Shown here: one piece after another, positions 35,809-45,116 of the stretch
How the letters are laid out: the number at the start of each line of letters is the position of its first letter
Numbering within the stretch: position 1 is the stretch's first letter
From: Rhodoblastus sp963748385
Lineage (GTDB): Bacteria; Pseudomonadota; Alphaproteobacteria; Rhizobiales; Beijerinckiaceae
Reading direction: 5' to 3'
DNA: 64,000 bases
NCBI GenBank assembly: GCA_963748385.1
Contig: CAVVIQ010000013.1
Coordinates: 124,001-188,000, forward strand
The notes under the pieces: model-generated
Told to the model about the DNA's origin: nothing
The model's database searches: none
The model's input: the letters and a program-made list of their open reading frames with translations, nothing else
Made by a program: the position numbers and the translations under genes

Positions 35809-36988
35809 ATGGACGCTCGCCGCGCCGAGAAATTCGCGGACGCCCCCCTTGCGCCAAACCCGGCCGCCAACGGCAAGGCTTCGCCTCGGGATGACAAGCT
35901 CTCCTCCGGGCCCGCATGGGGACGGCCGGGCAGGAAGCGCCTGCTCGCCGGGCTGTTCGTCCTTGCACTCAGCGCGGGCGGCTTTTTCGCCTGGCGTTGG
36001 GAGACGGTCGGCCAATATGAAGTCGCGACCGACGACGCCTTTCTCGACGCCGACAAGGTGACCGTTGCGCCGCGGATCGCGGGCTATGTCGCCCAGGCGC
36101 TGGCGGGCGACAACCAGGCGGTCAGGCGAGGCGAGACACTGGCGCTCATCGACGAGCGGGAATATCGCGTCGCACTCGCCTCGGCCGACGCCGAAGCGGA
36201 AAAGGCGCAGGCCGACCTGCTCGGCGTGGGCGCGGCTCTGGCCCAGCAGCTGGCGCAGGTCGAAATCGGCGCGGGCCGATCTGGACAACGCCGTCGCGGC
36301 GCTGACTTTCTCGCAGGAGGAGTTTCAGCGCTACCAGAACCTGCTCCAGACGGGGGCCGGCTCGGAACAGCGGCAGCAGCAGGCCAAGGCCGATCTGCGC
36401 CAGCGGCAGGCGGCGCGCGACAAGGCGCGGGCGGCGCTCGACGTCGCGGAGAAGCAGATCGACAGCCTCAAGGCCCAGCAGGTCGGCGCCGGGGCGGCGC
36501 TCGACGCCGCCCGCGCCAAGGTTGATCAGGCCAAACTCAATCTGGACTATACCCGGATTGTCGCGCCCATCGACGGCGTTGTCGGCGACCGCGCCCTGCG
36601 CGCAGGACAATATGTGACGCCGGGAACCAACCTGCTGACCATCGTTCCGATGGGCGCGGACATTTACCTGATCGCCAATTTCAAGGAGACGCAGACAGCG
36701 GCGATGAAGGTCGGCCAGAAAGTCGCCTTCACCCTGGACGCGTTCGGGAGCCATGAATTTCATGGTCGGGTCGAGAGCTTTGCGCCGGGCACCGGGGCGC
36801 AATTCGCGCTGCTGCCGCCGGAAAACGCGACCGGCAATTTCACCAAGATCGTGCAACGCGTTCCCGTCCGCATCAGGCTCGACGCTTCCGACCCCCTCAT
36901 CGGCCAATTGCGCCCCGGCCTGTCCGCCGAGGTCACGGTGGACACCAAGCCTGAATCCGCTCCGGTGAAACAGGCGGGATTGCAGTGA
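35809..36988 (+). CDS. emrA: EmrA/HlyD-type membrane fusion protein (one frameshift)
   Basis: This is the periplasmic adaptor of an MFS-type tripartite efflux pump. A cytoplasmic leader, one TM helix (LLAGLFVLALSAGGFFAW) and the lipoyl halves VATDDAFLDADKVTVAPRI and LDYTRIVAPIDGVVGDRALR flank a coiled-coil hairpin (EEFQRYQNLLQTGAGSEQ region). The frame shifts once near 36273 (QVEIGA joins ADLDNAVAALTFSQ), repaired by removing one G from GCGGGCC. About 392 residues. Its stop overlaps the emrB GTG. Confidence 0.9.
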
Positions 36989-38565
36989 GCGCATCGACCG
37001 CGACGGTTTCGCCCGCGCTTGCGCGGGCCTCGGCGCGCGACTGGATTGCGGTCTACGGCGCGATCCTCGGCGCTTTCACCGCCATCCTTGACATCCAGAT
37101 CACCAATTCCTCGCTCGCCAGCATCCAGGGCGCGTTGGGGGCCTCCACCGAAGAGGGGAGCTGGATTTCGACAGCCTATCTCATGGCGGAAATAATCGTC
37201 ATTCCGCTCACCGGCTGGCTCGGCGGGCTCATCGGCCTGCGCCGTTATCTGGTGACCAACACCCTGCTGTTCGTCGGTTTTTCCCTCGCCTGCGCGCTGT
37301 CCAGCTCGCTCCACGAAATGATCCTGTTTCGCGCCGGGCAGGGCTTTACCGGAGGGGTGCTGATTCCGACGGCGATCTCCATCGTGCGCGGGCGCCTGCC
37401 GAAGTCCCAGCAGGCGGTCGGCATCGCCTTGTTCGGTTTCACCGCGACCTTCGCTCCGGCCATCGGCCCGACCGTTGGCGGCTGGCTGACTGACAATTTT
37501 TCCTGGCGCTATGTCTTTTACATCAATCTTTTCATCGGCCCGATCGCCATCCTCGCGCAGCTCGTCGGGCTGGAAAAGATGGCGGCGCGCTGGAGCGAAC
37601 TGCGCCACGGCGACTGGCTGGGGATCGCCTTGATGGCGCTCGGCCTGCCGTCGCTGACCTTCGTGCTCGAGGAAGGCCAGCGCAAGGGATGGTTCGATTC
37701 GGACCTCATATTCTGGGTTTCGGTCCTGTCCGCCGTCGCGCTTTCGGCCTTCGTCGCGCGGCAGCTCACCGCCGAACGGCCGCTGATCAATCTGCGTCTG
37801 CTCGCCACGCCTGCCGTCGGCGGCGCGAGCTTCCTCATGATGGTTCTCGGCGCCGTGTCCTTCGGCTCGATCTATATCATTCCGCTCTATTGCGCGCAGA
37901 TCCTGGGCTATAACGCCCAGCAGATCGGCTATGTGGTGATGTGGAGCGGGCTGCCGCAGCTTGCGCTCTTTCCCGCCATGCCCTTCTTGCTCAAGCGGAT
38001 CGACGCGCGCGTTCTCGTCGTGACCGGAACCGTTTTGTTCATCGCGAGCTGCTGGATCAATGTCGGGCTGACCCATGACGTCGGAGCCCAGCAGCTCATT
38101 CTTCCGCAGTTGTTGCGCGCGATCGGCCAGCCTCTGTTCACCATTCCGCTGTCGCAGATCTCGACGGCGGGCCTGCCGCCGCGCGAGACGGCGGACGCCT
38201 CCTCTCTGACCAATATGATGCGCAATCTCGGCGGGTCCATCGGCATCGCCACGCTCGCGACCATCATCGATCGCCGCGAACATTTCCATTTCTCGATGTT
38301 GGCCGAGTCCATGACGCAAAACGCGCCGCGTAGCCAGGGGCGGGTCGCCGCCCTCGCCGCCAACTTCCATGCCCATATCGGCGACATGGGGCTCGCCAAG
38401 ATGCAGGCCGTTGCCGCTTTGGCTGCGCAAGTCCGCCGCGAAGCCTATGTCATGGCCTATGCCGACGGGTTCTGGCTCGTCGCGGTCGGCCTCGTCCTGA
38501 GCCTGACCGCCGTCGCTCTCCTGAAGAGGCCGCAACCATCGGCCAGGGCGTTGGAGGCCCACTGA
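36985..38565 (+). CDS. emrB: DHA2-family MFS multidrug transporter (EmrB-like)
   Basis: This is a 526-residue drug:proton antiporter with about 14 predicted membrane helices. Family motifs include AILDIQITNSSLASIQGALG (motif with the TM1 Asp), WISTAYLMAEIIVIPLTGWL and FGFTATFAPAIGPTVGGWLT (motif C-like). The GTG start overlaps the emrA stop (GTGA), indicating coupling. The preceding TetR gene and emrA make a standard three-gene efflux module; the drug is not predictable. Confidence 0.93.
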   Translation: MSASTATVSPALARASARDWIAVYGAILGAFTAILDIQITNSSLASIQGALGASTEEGSWISTAYLMAEIIVIPLTGWLGGLIGLRRYLVTNTLLFVGFSLACALSSSLHEMILFRAGQGFTGGVLIPTAISIVRGRLPKSQQAVGIALFGFTATFAPAIGPTVGGWLTDNFSWRYVFYINLFIGPIAILAQLVGLEKMAARWSELRHGDWLGIALMALGLPSLTFVLEEGQRKGWFDSDLIFWVSVLSAVALSAFVARQLTAERPLINLRLLATPAVGGASFLMMVLGAVSFGSIYIIPLYCAQILGYNAQQIGYVVMWSGLPQLALFPAMPFLLKRIDARVLVVTGTVLFIASCWINVGLTHDVGAQQLILPQLLRAIGQPLFTIPLSQISTAGLPPRETADASSLTNMMRNLGGSIGIATLATIIDRREHFHFSMLAESMTQNAPRSQGRVAALAANFHAHIGDMGLAKMQAVAALAAQVRREAYVMAYADGFWLVAVGLVLSLTAVALLKRPQPSARALEAH

Positions 38566-38802
38566 ATATCGTCGCCAGGAATCGGCGCGCGAGCCATTCA
38601 AGCCGCTGAACGCGGACATTCGCCAGGAAGGCGACCGCAAGATGGTCAGAATGGAAGAATTACGCCGATTCGAACGCGAGCCATCTGCGCCCAGAAAGGC
38701 GCCGGCCGCCTTGGCGTCAATACGAATGGCCGCGTGCGAACATCGCCGATTGTGGCGAATGTTGTATGCCCTATGGAGCGACCGGGTGATGGGAAACCGC
38801 AA

Positions 38803-39078
38803 ATGGATGATTTCGCGCCGGTGATCGAGACGAGGCGCCTGACCAAAATCTTCGGCGATTGCCGCGCCGCCAGCGATATTTCCCTGACTGTTCGGCGGGG
38901 AGAAATCTTCGGCCTGATCGGGCCGAACGGCGCCGGCAAGTCGACCTTGATCAAGATGCTAACGACATTGCTGCGCCCCACCGCAGGGACCTCGACCGTC
39001 GTCGGCCACGATATCGGCGCCGACCCCGCAAAGGCGCTGAAGGGGAACAATCGCCGACCCCTCCCGCCATTTTTTTGA
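38803..39078 (+). pseudogene. Truncated ABC transporter ATPase (N-terminal stump)
   Basis: Only the first ~80 residues of an ABC ATPase remain. It begins DDFAPVIETRRLTKIFGD, has Walker A GPNGAGKST, and reaches GHDIGADPAKALK, then runs into unrelated GNNRRPLPPFF and a stop. The Q-loop, signature LSGGQ and Walker B are absent in any frame downstream, so unlike other broken genes here this is a real deletion or rearrangement. It was possibly once part of the efflux cluster (DrrA/NodI-like). It is unlikely to be functional. Confidence 0.75.
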
Positions 39079-39174
39079 TGATCTTGAAAAGTCGAACGCT
39101 TGCGCACGCTTCCGACCGAATTCGGGCGGCGCCATTTCGGTTGGGGAACAAAAAAGGAAGCCATCGGCGTCGCC

Positions 39175-39486
39175 TCAGCCGGTGCTCCAGATTCGTGGGC
39201 GCTTCATGCCGGCGATCTTGCAGGCCTGGCCGGGATAGCCATAGGGGAACAGTTCGAACAACCGATTGCGGCTGGCGTCGCGCGTTTCGGTCAGGTGGCG
39301 CATGACGAAGCGGGCGTCGGGCGAAACCTGATGCTCCTCCTGGAAGGCGCGCATGAATTTTATGGCCGCCCAATGGTCGTCGTTCAGTTCGACGCCAAGT
39401 TCGCGGGCCTTGTCCCTGGCCCAGTCCTCGGTCCATTCGGCGGGATCGATCAGATAGCCTTCGGCGTCGGTCTCCGGTTTCTGCAT
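39175..39486 (-). CDS. DsrC/TusE-family sulfur-relay protein
   Basis: A 103-residue protein of the TusE/DsrC fold: GYLIDPAEWTEDWARDKARE, the LNDDHWAAIKFMRAFQEEH helix and RNRLFELFPYGYPGQACKIAGM. The internal Cys of QACKIAG is present, but the C-terminus ends RIWSTG and lacks the penultimate Cys that carries persulfide in true DsrC/TusE. So it may bind rather than relay sulfur, or act as a regulator. No tusBCD, dsr or hdr genes are near. It flanks the ABC stump. Confidence 0.85.
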   Translation of the reverse strand: MQKPETDAEGYLIDPAEWTEDWARDKARELGVELNDDHWAAIKFMRAFQEEHQVSPDARFVMRHLTETRDASRNRLFELFPYGYPGQACKIAGMKRPRIWSTG

Positions 39487-39753
39487 TTTTCATCCCCTAC
39501 GCAGACTACTGGCGTCGGCGCTCATGATAATGCGCGGCCTCGCAGCAGACGATGGACGAAATTGCGCGGATTTGCGCGCGCGCAACAACAGGCTCCAAAT
39601 CTTCGCTCCGTCGCGCGCCTCGGGGCAAAACATTACAAAACCCTCCTCGCGGACCTGTTCGGCTCCAGTATAATATGCCATCGAGCGGACGCGCGATCGG
39701 TTGCGGCGATCCGCAAAGCTTCGCTTGCGCCGGCGAAGGAATTCGGGGGCTGA

Positions 39754-41163
39754 ATGAAGCGTGTTCTGGGGGCCGTGCTCTTGGCGTCCGTCGTGGCCGG
39801 CCCCGCCTCGGCCGCGGAGACGGCCAAGCCGTCCTGTCTGAGCAGCTTCTGGGATTACCTGAATTCCTCCGTGCAGGATTGCCCGCTGCAATATGGGCCG
39901 CTCACGCTTGTCGGCAACATCGACGGCGGCTTTGGCTACGAACAATGGGGCGCGCCGATTGGTCCCAATGCGGACAAGCCCAATTACGCCATTGTTCGCA
40001 ACAGCGCCAACGCACACTGGCTGCGGGCGCCCAACGCCATCAGCACATCGGTGATCGGCGTCGCGCTGAATCAGAAGATTTTCGGCGAATTGAGCTTGAT
40101 CGGCGTCGCCGAAGCCGGCTTCAATCCCTATTCATTCCGGCTGATCAACGGCCCGCAATCGCTCGCCGACAACAATCTCGCCACGCTTCCCTACCAGCGG
40201 ACGGCGTTCGATTCGAGCCGCGCCGGACAATGGGACAATTCGCAGGGCTTCATCGGCGTGAGCCAACCGGCCTATGGCGCGCTCACCTTCGGCCGAACCA
40301 ACGCTTTGACCACTTCCGTCATCGGCGCCTATGATCCGGTCGCGTCGGTCGCTTTCTCGCAACTCGGCTTTTCCGCGCTGTATTCCGGCCTCGGCGCTAG
40401 TCCGACGGCGCGCGTCAACACGGCCTTGACCTACCGCCTGACCTTTCGCCGGCTGCATTTCGCTGTTCAGACCCAGATTGGCGGCTATGGCGACGGCAAC
40501 GCCGCCACCGCGCAATCCCAGGTCCAGCTCGGCGCCCTTTTCGGCGATCTGTCGCTCGATGCGATCGGCGGCTACGCCCAGAACGCGGCGCTGCTGTCGA
40601 GCTATTCCGGCGCGCCCCTGCCGCCGGGCTACGACCCGAACGCCATCGTCCGGGCGACCTTGGCGAACACCGGCGGGCTGGCGCTGCTCGCGCGCTATGA
40701 CTGGAAGCCGTTGCAATTCTATTTGGGCTATGTCTATTCGCGCACCACCAATCCGAGCGGCTTCTATCCGTTCGGCCTGCCGACGATCGCCGAGGGGATC
40801 GTCGTCCCTCCCGGCGCGGTGACCTCGAACGCTTATGACGTCCCGCGCCTGCTCAACACGATGTGGACGGGCCTACGTTACGCGGTGCTGGACAATGTCA
40901 ATCTGGCCGCGGGGGTCTATTGGCAAACCCAGAACGATTACCTGGCCCCGCCCGCGACCTGCGAGGGTTCGGGAACCGCGACCAGCAGCGGGAAATGCTC
41001 CGGCGGCCGCTATTCCTATTCGTTCATGGTCACTTACAGGCCGGCGCGCCGCATCACCCTCTATGCCGGCGTGATGGCGTCCAATGTTTATGGCGGCGTG
41101 GCGAGCGGCTATCTGCACAGCCAGAACATCGATCCCACGATCGGCGCCCGCATACAGTTCTGA
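39754..41163 (+). CDS. Outer-membrane porin
   Basis: This is a 469-residue gram-negative porin. A signal peptide (MKRVLGAVLLASVVAGPASA) precedes a beta-barrel rich in alternating aromatic/polar strands, for example GPLTLVGNIDGGFGYEQWG, FIGVSQPAYGALTFGRTNAL and NIDPTIGARIQF. The C-terminal Phe is the usual BAM recognition residue. The TFGRTN motif is typical of general diffusion porins (Porin_4-like). It is a single gene with no linked regulator on the same strand. Confidence 0.9.
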   Translation: MKRVLGAVLLASVVAGPASAAETAKPSCLSSFWDYLNSSVQDCPLQYGPLTLVGNIDGGFGYEQWGAPIGPNADKPNYAIVRNSANAHWLRAPNAISTSVIGVALNQKIFGELSLIGVAEAGFNPYSFRLINGPQSLADNNLATLPYQRTAFDSSRAGQWDNSQGFIGVSQPAYGALTFGRTNALTTSVIGAYDPVASVAFSQLGFSALYSGLGASPTARVNTALTYRLTFRRLHFAVQTQIGGYGDGNAATAQSQVQLGALFGDLSLDAIGGYAQNAALLSSYSGAPLPPGYDPNAIVRATLANTGGLALLARYDWKPLQFYLGYVYSRTTNPSGFYPFGLPTIAEGIVVPPGAVTSNAYDVPRLLNTMWTGLRYAVLDNVNLAAGVYWQTQNDYLAPPATCEGSGTATSSGKCSGGRYSYSFMVTYRPARRITLYAGVMASNVYGGVASGYLHSQNIDPTIGARIQF

Positions 41164-41170
41164 AGCGGAA

Positions 41171-41452
41171 TCAATCGGGGTTGCCGCCGATGCAGCCCGT
41201 GGCGCAATCGTCCGGATTGCGGCTCAGCCCATTGTTGTTTCCCTCGCCCGAGCGCGCATAGGGCGTCAATGAGGGGAACAGCGACTCCTCCGGCTGGGGC
41301 CGCGTCGCGGGATGGGGCCGCCTTTCGGTTTCGCTCGTCGGGCGATATTGCCGATGGTGGCGCGGATGGGCCGAACCCGCTTCCGCCGCCCGGGCCGCCG
41401 ACGCCGAAACTATGACGGCGAGCGCCAAAGCAAATCCGATCCTTTTCCGCAA
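41171..41452 (-). CDS. Small secreted protein, function unknown
   Basis: A 93-residue protein with signal peptide RIGFALALAVIVSASAARA, then a His/Pro/Arg-rich disordered stretch (HPRHHRQYRPTSETERR), and a C-terminal Asn/Gly-rich end with two cysteines (DDCATGCIGG). No family was recognised. It is convergent with the porin, only 7 bases apart. Confidence 0.55.
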   Translation of the reverse strand: MRKRIGFALALAVIVSASAARAAEAGSAHPRHHRQYRPTSETERRPHPATRPQPEESLFPSLTPYARSGEGNNNGLSRNPDDCATGCIGGNPD

Positions 41453-41528
41453 GCGTTCCTCCCCGACAGCTGAATCCGAATATAGGCGCGCATCGGGCTT
41501 TTTGACACCGACGACGCTGGCGAAAGCC

Positions 41529-42422
41529 TCAGGATTTCGCGGGACCGCCTTCGAACATCAGCGCGAGCATGGCCTTGGCGGCGCGTGACGTATAGAGCTG
41601 CCGGTGGGAAAGCACGTAAAAGGGCCGTTTCGGCAAGGCGAAGGGGAGACGAACCAGCGCGCCCGCCTTGATCGACGCGCGGGCGACGAGGCTCGACATC
41701 ACAGCAAGGCCGGCGCCGGCCTCGACCGCGGTGCGCAAGGATTCGTTCGATGGCAGTTCCAGCACGATCCGGCGCTCCTGGTCGGGCGGCGCGAGGGACT
41801 CCACCAGCTCATCGAAGGCCTCGCGCGTGCCGGAGCCTTTTTCGCGCGCCACCCAGGGCGCGCCGAGGATCGCCGCGGAATCCGCGGCCGCGTAAGCCGC
41901 GGCCAGCGCGGGCGCGGCGACGACGAGCAGTTCGTCGTCGTCGACGCGGGCGACCGTCAGCAGCGGATCGGAGACCGCGCCCTCGACCAGGCCAAGGTCG
42001 ATCTCGCCGGCGGCCGCAAGCTCGGCGACTTCGTGGCTGTTGCCGATGGTCAGCCGGACGGCGACGCCGGGATAGAGTTCCGCGAAGTGGGAAAGCCGCG
42101 GCGGCAGCCAGTAATTGCCTGTGGTCTGGCTGGCGGCGACGTTCAGCCGTCCGGTCTTCAGTCCGGCGATGTCGGTCAGCACCTTTTCCGTGCGCTGCGC
42201 GGCGACGAGCAGGGCGCGCGCCTCGGCCAGAAAGATCCGGCCCTCCTGGGTAAGGGCGACCCGCCGCCCGATCCGGTCGAACAGCTTCATGTCGTGGCGA
42301 TGCTCGAGGGCGCTGATTGCGGCGCTGACCGCTGACTGGGTCAGATTGAGCTGGCCGGCCGCGCGCGTGACATGCTCAAGCTCTGCGACGGCGACGAAAA
42401 TGCGCAACTGGTCGAGTGTCAC
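41529..42422 (-). CDS. LysR-family transcriptional regulator (CbbR/YeiE-like)
   Basis: This is a 297-residue LysR regulator. The winged helix is LDQLRIFVAVAELEHVTRAA and LNLTQSAVSAAISALEHRH; the sensor domain has LKTGRLNVAASQTTGNYWL and GEIDLGLVEG. The N-terminal and hinge sequences are close to YeiE and the second CbbR-like group. A GTG start at 42422 (VTLDQLRIF) is preferred, with GGAGGAGG upstream. The target is unknown; neither neighbour is divergent from it. Confidence 0.9.
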   Translation of the reverse strand: MTLDQLRIFVAVAELEHVTRAAGQLNLTQSAVSAAISALEHRHDMKLFDRIGRRVALTQEGRIFLAEARALLVAAQRTEKVLTDIAGLKTGRLNVAASQTTGNYWLPPRLSHFAELYPGVAVRLTIGNSHEVAELAAAGEIDLGLVEGAVSDPLLTVARVDDDELLVVAAPALAAAYAAADSAAILGAPWVAREKGSGTREAFDELVESLAPPDQERRIVLELPSNESLRTAVEAGAGLAVMSSLVARASIKAGALVRLPFALPKRPFYVLSHRQLYTSRAAKAMLALMFEGGPAKS

Positions 42423-42504
42423 CCGCGATCCTCCTCCGCCTGCAATGAACCGGCGCGCGCCGTAAATCAATGGAAATCTGGGGAAGACGCGGCCAGCTGG
42501 GGCG

Positions 42505-44904
42505 TCAGACGGCCTTGGCGCCGGTTTCAGGCGCGGGTTTGGCCAGGCGGACCTTGTCGGCCATCTGTTTCAGGAGATAGACGCCGATGGCCTCGGCCGG
42601 GAGGGGGCGGCTGAAGAGAAAGCCCTGCGCGCCCCTCACGCCCAGGGCCCGGATGGCGGAAAGTTGATCGGGGGTTTCGACGCCTTCGGCCACGACCGAC
42701 ATGCCCAGGTCGGTCCCGATGTCGTTGACGGCGCGGATGATGCTCGCGGCCTTTGCGCCTTTCGGCGTGTCGACGTCGCGGATGAAGCTCTGGTCGATCT
42801 TGACCTTGTCGAACGGGAAATCGTTGAGATAGCTCAAGGAGGAATAACCCGCGCCGAAATCGTCGAGCGCGATGTGAGCGCCCAGCGCATGGAGCTTGTT
42901 CAGCGTGGCGGACACGATTTCGTGGTTGCAGATCAGGACGGACTCGGTGATTTCGAGCTCCAGCCTTCTCGCCGGCAGGCCGCTTTGGGCAAGCGCCGCC
43001 CGCACGGTGGCGATCAGGTCGCCGCACTCGAATTGCAGCGCGGAGAGATTGACCGCGACCCGGATGGAGTCGGGCCAGGCCACGGCGTCGCGGCAGGCCT
43101 GGCGCAGCACATGGGCGCCGATGTCGACGATGGTCGCGTCTTCTTCCGCGATCGGCACGAATTCGTCCGGCGAAACGGCGCCGAATTCGGGGTGGGTCCA
43201 GCGCAGCAGGGCTTCGACGGCGGTGGCGGTCTGGTCGGCGACGTCGACGATCGGCTGATAGGCGAGGGACAATTCGCCGCGCGCGACCGCCTGTCGCAGT
43301 TCCTCGCCCAATTGCCGGCGGCGGCGGATGGCGTGGGCCATTTCCTCGGCGAAGAATTTCATCGCGCCGCGCCCGGCGGCTTTCGCGCCATAGAGCGCCA
43401 TGTCCGCCGCCTTGGTCAGGGATTCCGCGGTTCCGTCTCCGGCGTCGTCAGGATAGACCGCCGCGCCGACGCTGCCGCCGATGCGCACGATGCGGGCGTC
43501 GATCTCGAAGGGCAGCGAGAGGGCGCGCACGATCGACGAGCCGATCTCGCCGATCCGGTCGCGGTCGGCGGTCGGGAGCAGGATGGCGAATTCGTCGCCG
43601 CCGACCCGCGCGACAAAGCCGGCTTCCGCCGCCGCGCGCAGCCGTTCCCCAACCATGGCCAGCAGAAGGTCGCCGACCTGATGGCCGTGGATGTCGTTCA
43701 CTTCCTTGAAACGGTCGAGGTCGATCGACAGAAAGCAGAAAGGCGGGCTTTGCTCGCCGGGCGCCATGGCGGCGGCGAGCCTTTCCGAAAAGCTGGCGCG
43801 GTTCGGCAGGCCGGAAACGGGATCGAACCGGGCCATGCGCCGCATCTTTTCCTCGGCTTCGTGTTCGGCGGTGACGTCGTCCGCCATGATCAGCGAGCCC
43901 TGTGGCATCGCCTGCCGGACAAGGGCGAGAATGCGCCCGTCGGCCAGCCGCAGTTCGGCGTCGGGTCCGCCATGGCCGGCGAAGAAGCTGCGGATCGTCG
44001 CGACCGCCTCCGGCCTTTCCATCGAGGGCGCGACAAATTGATCGATCAGCTGGCGGAGCGGCAGGTCCACGGGAGGGGCCGCCAGGCGGAAGATCTCGGC
44101 GAATCGCTGGTTGGCGACCTGCACTCGTCCGCCGATGTCGATCATCGCCAGGCCGCGGGTCATGTTGTTGAGGGCGGCGTCGAACCTGTCGGCGACGTCC
44201 TCGGCGTCGCGGCGCGCCATCAGCAGGGAGACCTGCGCGCCATGCAGGGTCTTGGTCATCTCGCGCAAGTGCCGGAAGACAAGAAGCGCCATGGCGACGG
44301 CGAAATAATCGCCTTCCACGATCATGACGGCGCAAAAGGAGGCGAAAATCGGCCAGACCTGGACGGCGACGATGCGCGGCGAGCCCGAACAGCGGGCCGG
44401 GCTGCTGACCAGGAAGGCGGTGCAGGCGCCGACGGTCAGCAGGCGCTCGCCATCTGTCCGGTCCCTGACGAGAACGAAAAACAGCAGGGCGCCCAAGGCG
44501 AACGCGAAGGCCGCCATGACGCCGGTATAAACCAGTTCGGAGCGCCTGATATCGGCGGCGGTCGCCCGCCGGCGGCTCCCCAGTTCCCGAAACCGGCTTT
44601 GCTGCCGATGTTCGAAGAGAATCCGCCCCAGACCTGCTGCGGTCACGCAGATCGCGGCGGCGGCGATCCCTCCATCCTCGGTTCGCGAGAAAAGATAGGC
44701 CGCGAGCAGCCCATAGGCCAGGATGTTGATCGAGTTCGCGATGGCGCCGGCGAACAGGGATTCGATCAGCGCCCGATAAACCGAAAGCGGCAAGGCGAAG
44801 TCTGGTTCGTCACGGCTCGAGAAGCGCAGGAATGCCAACATCGGGAACCTGGACCGGCTTTCGGACCCGGCGTGCGGCGTCCGAACGATGAGGGCTTCTG
44901 ACAT
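42505..44904 (-). CDS. GGDEF-EAL cyclic-di-GMP signalling protein with PAS and membrane domain
   Basis: The order is an N-terminal membrane region of about four helices (LLAAYLFSRTEDG to YFAVAMALLVFRHL), a PAS-like domain (FDAALNNMTRGLAMIDIGG), GGDEF with VGGDEFAILLPT, and EAL with AVEALLRWTHPE, LELEITES and DDFGAGYSSLSYL. Both catalytic signatures look intact, so cyclase and phosphodiesterase activities are possible. The start is uncertain: ATG at 44904 gives about 799 residues; an upstream GTG at 44985 and an ATG at 44841 are alternatives. Confidence 0.9.
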   Translation of the reverse strand: MSEALIVRTPHAGSESRSRFPMLAFLRFSSRDEPDFALPLSVYRALIESLFAGAIANSINILAYGLLAAYLFSRTEDGGIAAAAICVTAAGLGRILFEHRQQSRFRELGSRRRATAADIRRSELVYTGVMAAFAFALGALLFFVLVRDRTDGERLLTVGACTAFLVSSPARCSGSPRIVAVQVWPIFASFCAVMIVEGDYFAVAMALLVFRHLREMTKTLHGAQVSLLMARRDAEDVADRFDAALNNMTRGLAMIDIGGRVQVANQRFAEIFRLAAPPVDLPLRQLIDQFVAPSMERPEAVATIRSFFAGHGGPDAELRLADGRILALVRQAMPQGSLIMADDVTAEHEAEEKMRRMARFDPVSGLPNRASFSERLAAAMAPGEQSPPFCFLSIDLDRFKEVNDIHGHQVGDLLLAMVGERLRAAAEAGFVARVGGDEFAILLPTADRDRIGEIGSSIVRALSLPFEIDARIVRIGGSVGAAVYPDDAGDGTAESLTKAADMALYGAKAAGRGAMKFFAEEMAHAIRRRRQLGEELRQAVARGELSLAYQPIVDVADQTATAVEALLRWTHPEFGAVSPDEFVPIAEEDATIVDIGAHVLRQACRDAVAWPDSIRVAVNLSALQFECGDLIATVRAALAQSGLPARRLELEITESVLICNHEIVSATLNKLHALGAHIALDDFGAGYSSLSYLNDFPFDKVKIDQSFIRDVDTPKGAKAASIIRAVNDIGTDLGMSVVAEGVETPDQLSAIRALGVRGAQGFLFSRPLPAEAIGVYLLKQMADKVRLAKPAPETGAKAV

Positions 44905-45116
44905 GAAGCGCGAGGGAACCGGGAAAGCTCCCGGCGCAGCGCCGGCCCGCATGGCCGCACGATGCGAAACATGGCCATTTTCCACCGCACAAGTGAAGAA
45001 TGGGTGTACGGTCCCGCGCCGCCGCGGGGCCGCCGTTTTCGCCAGGCGATCTTGACAGCCGGGCGAACGGGCGCCAATGGCAGCGCGGATTCACTCGAGA
45101 CAGGGCGGAGCCGCAG

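Noticed and set aside
36760..38802. A 680-residue minus-strand open frame opposite emrB
   Set aside because: Composition is biased (His/Asp/Arg-rich) and it is antisense to a clear transporter.
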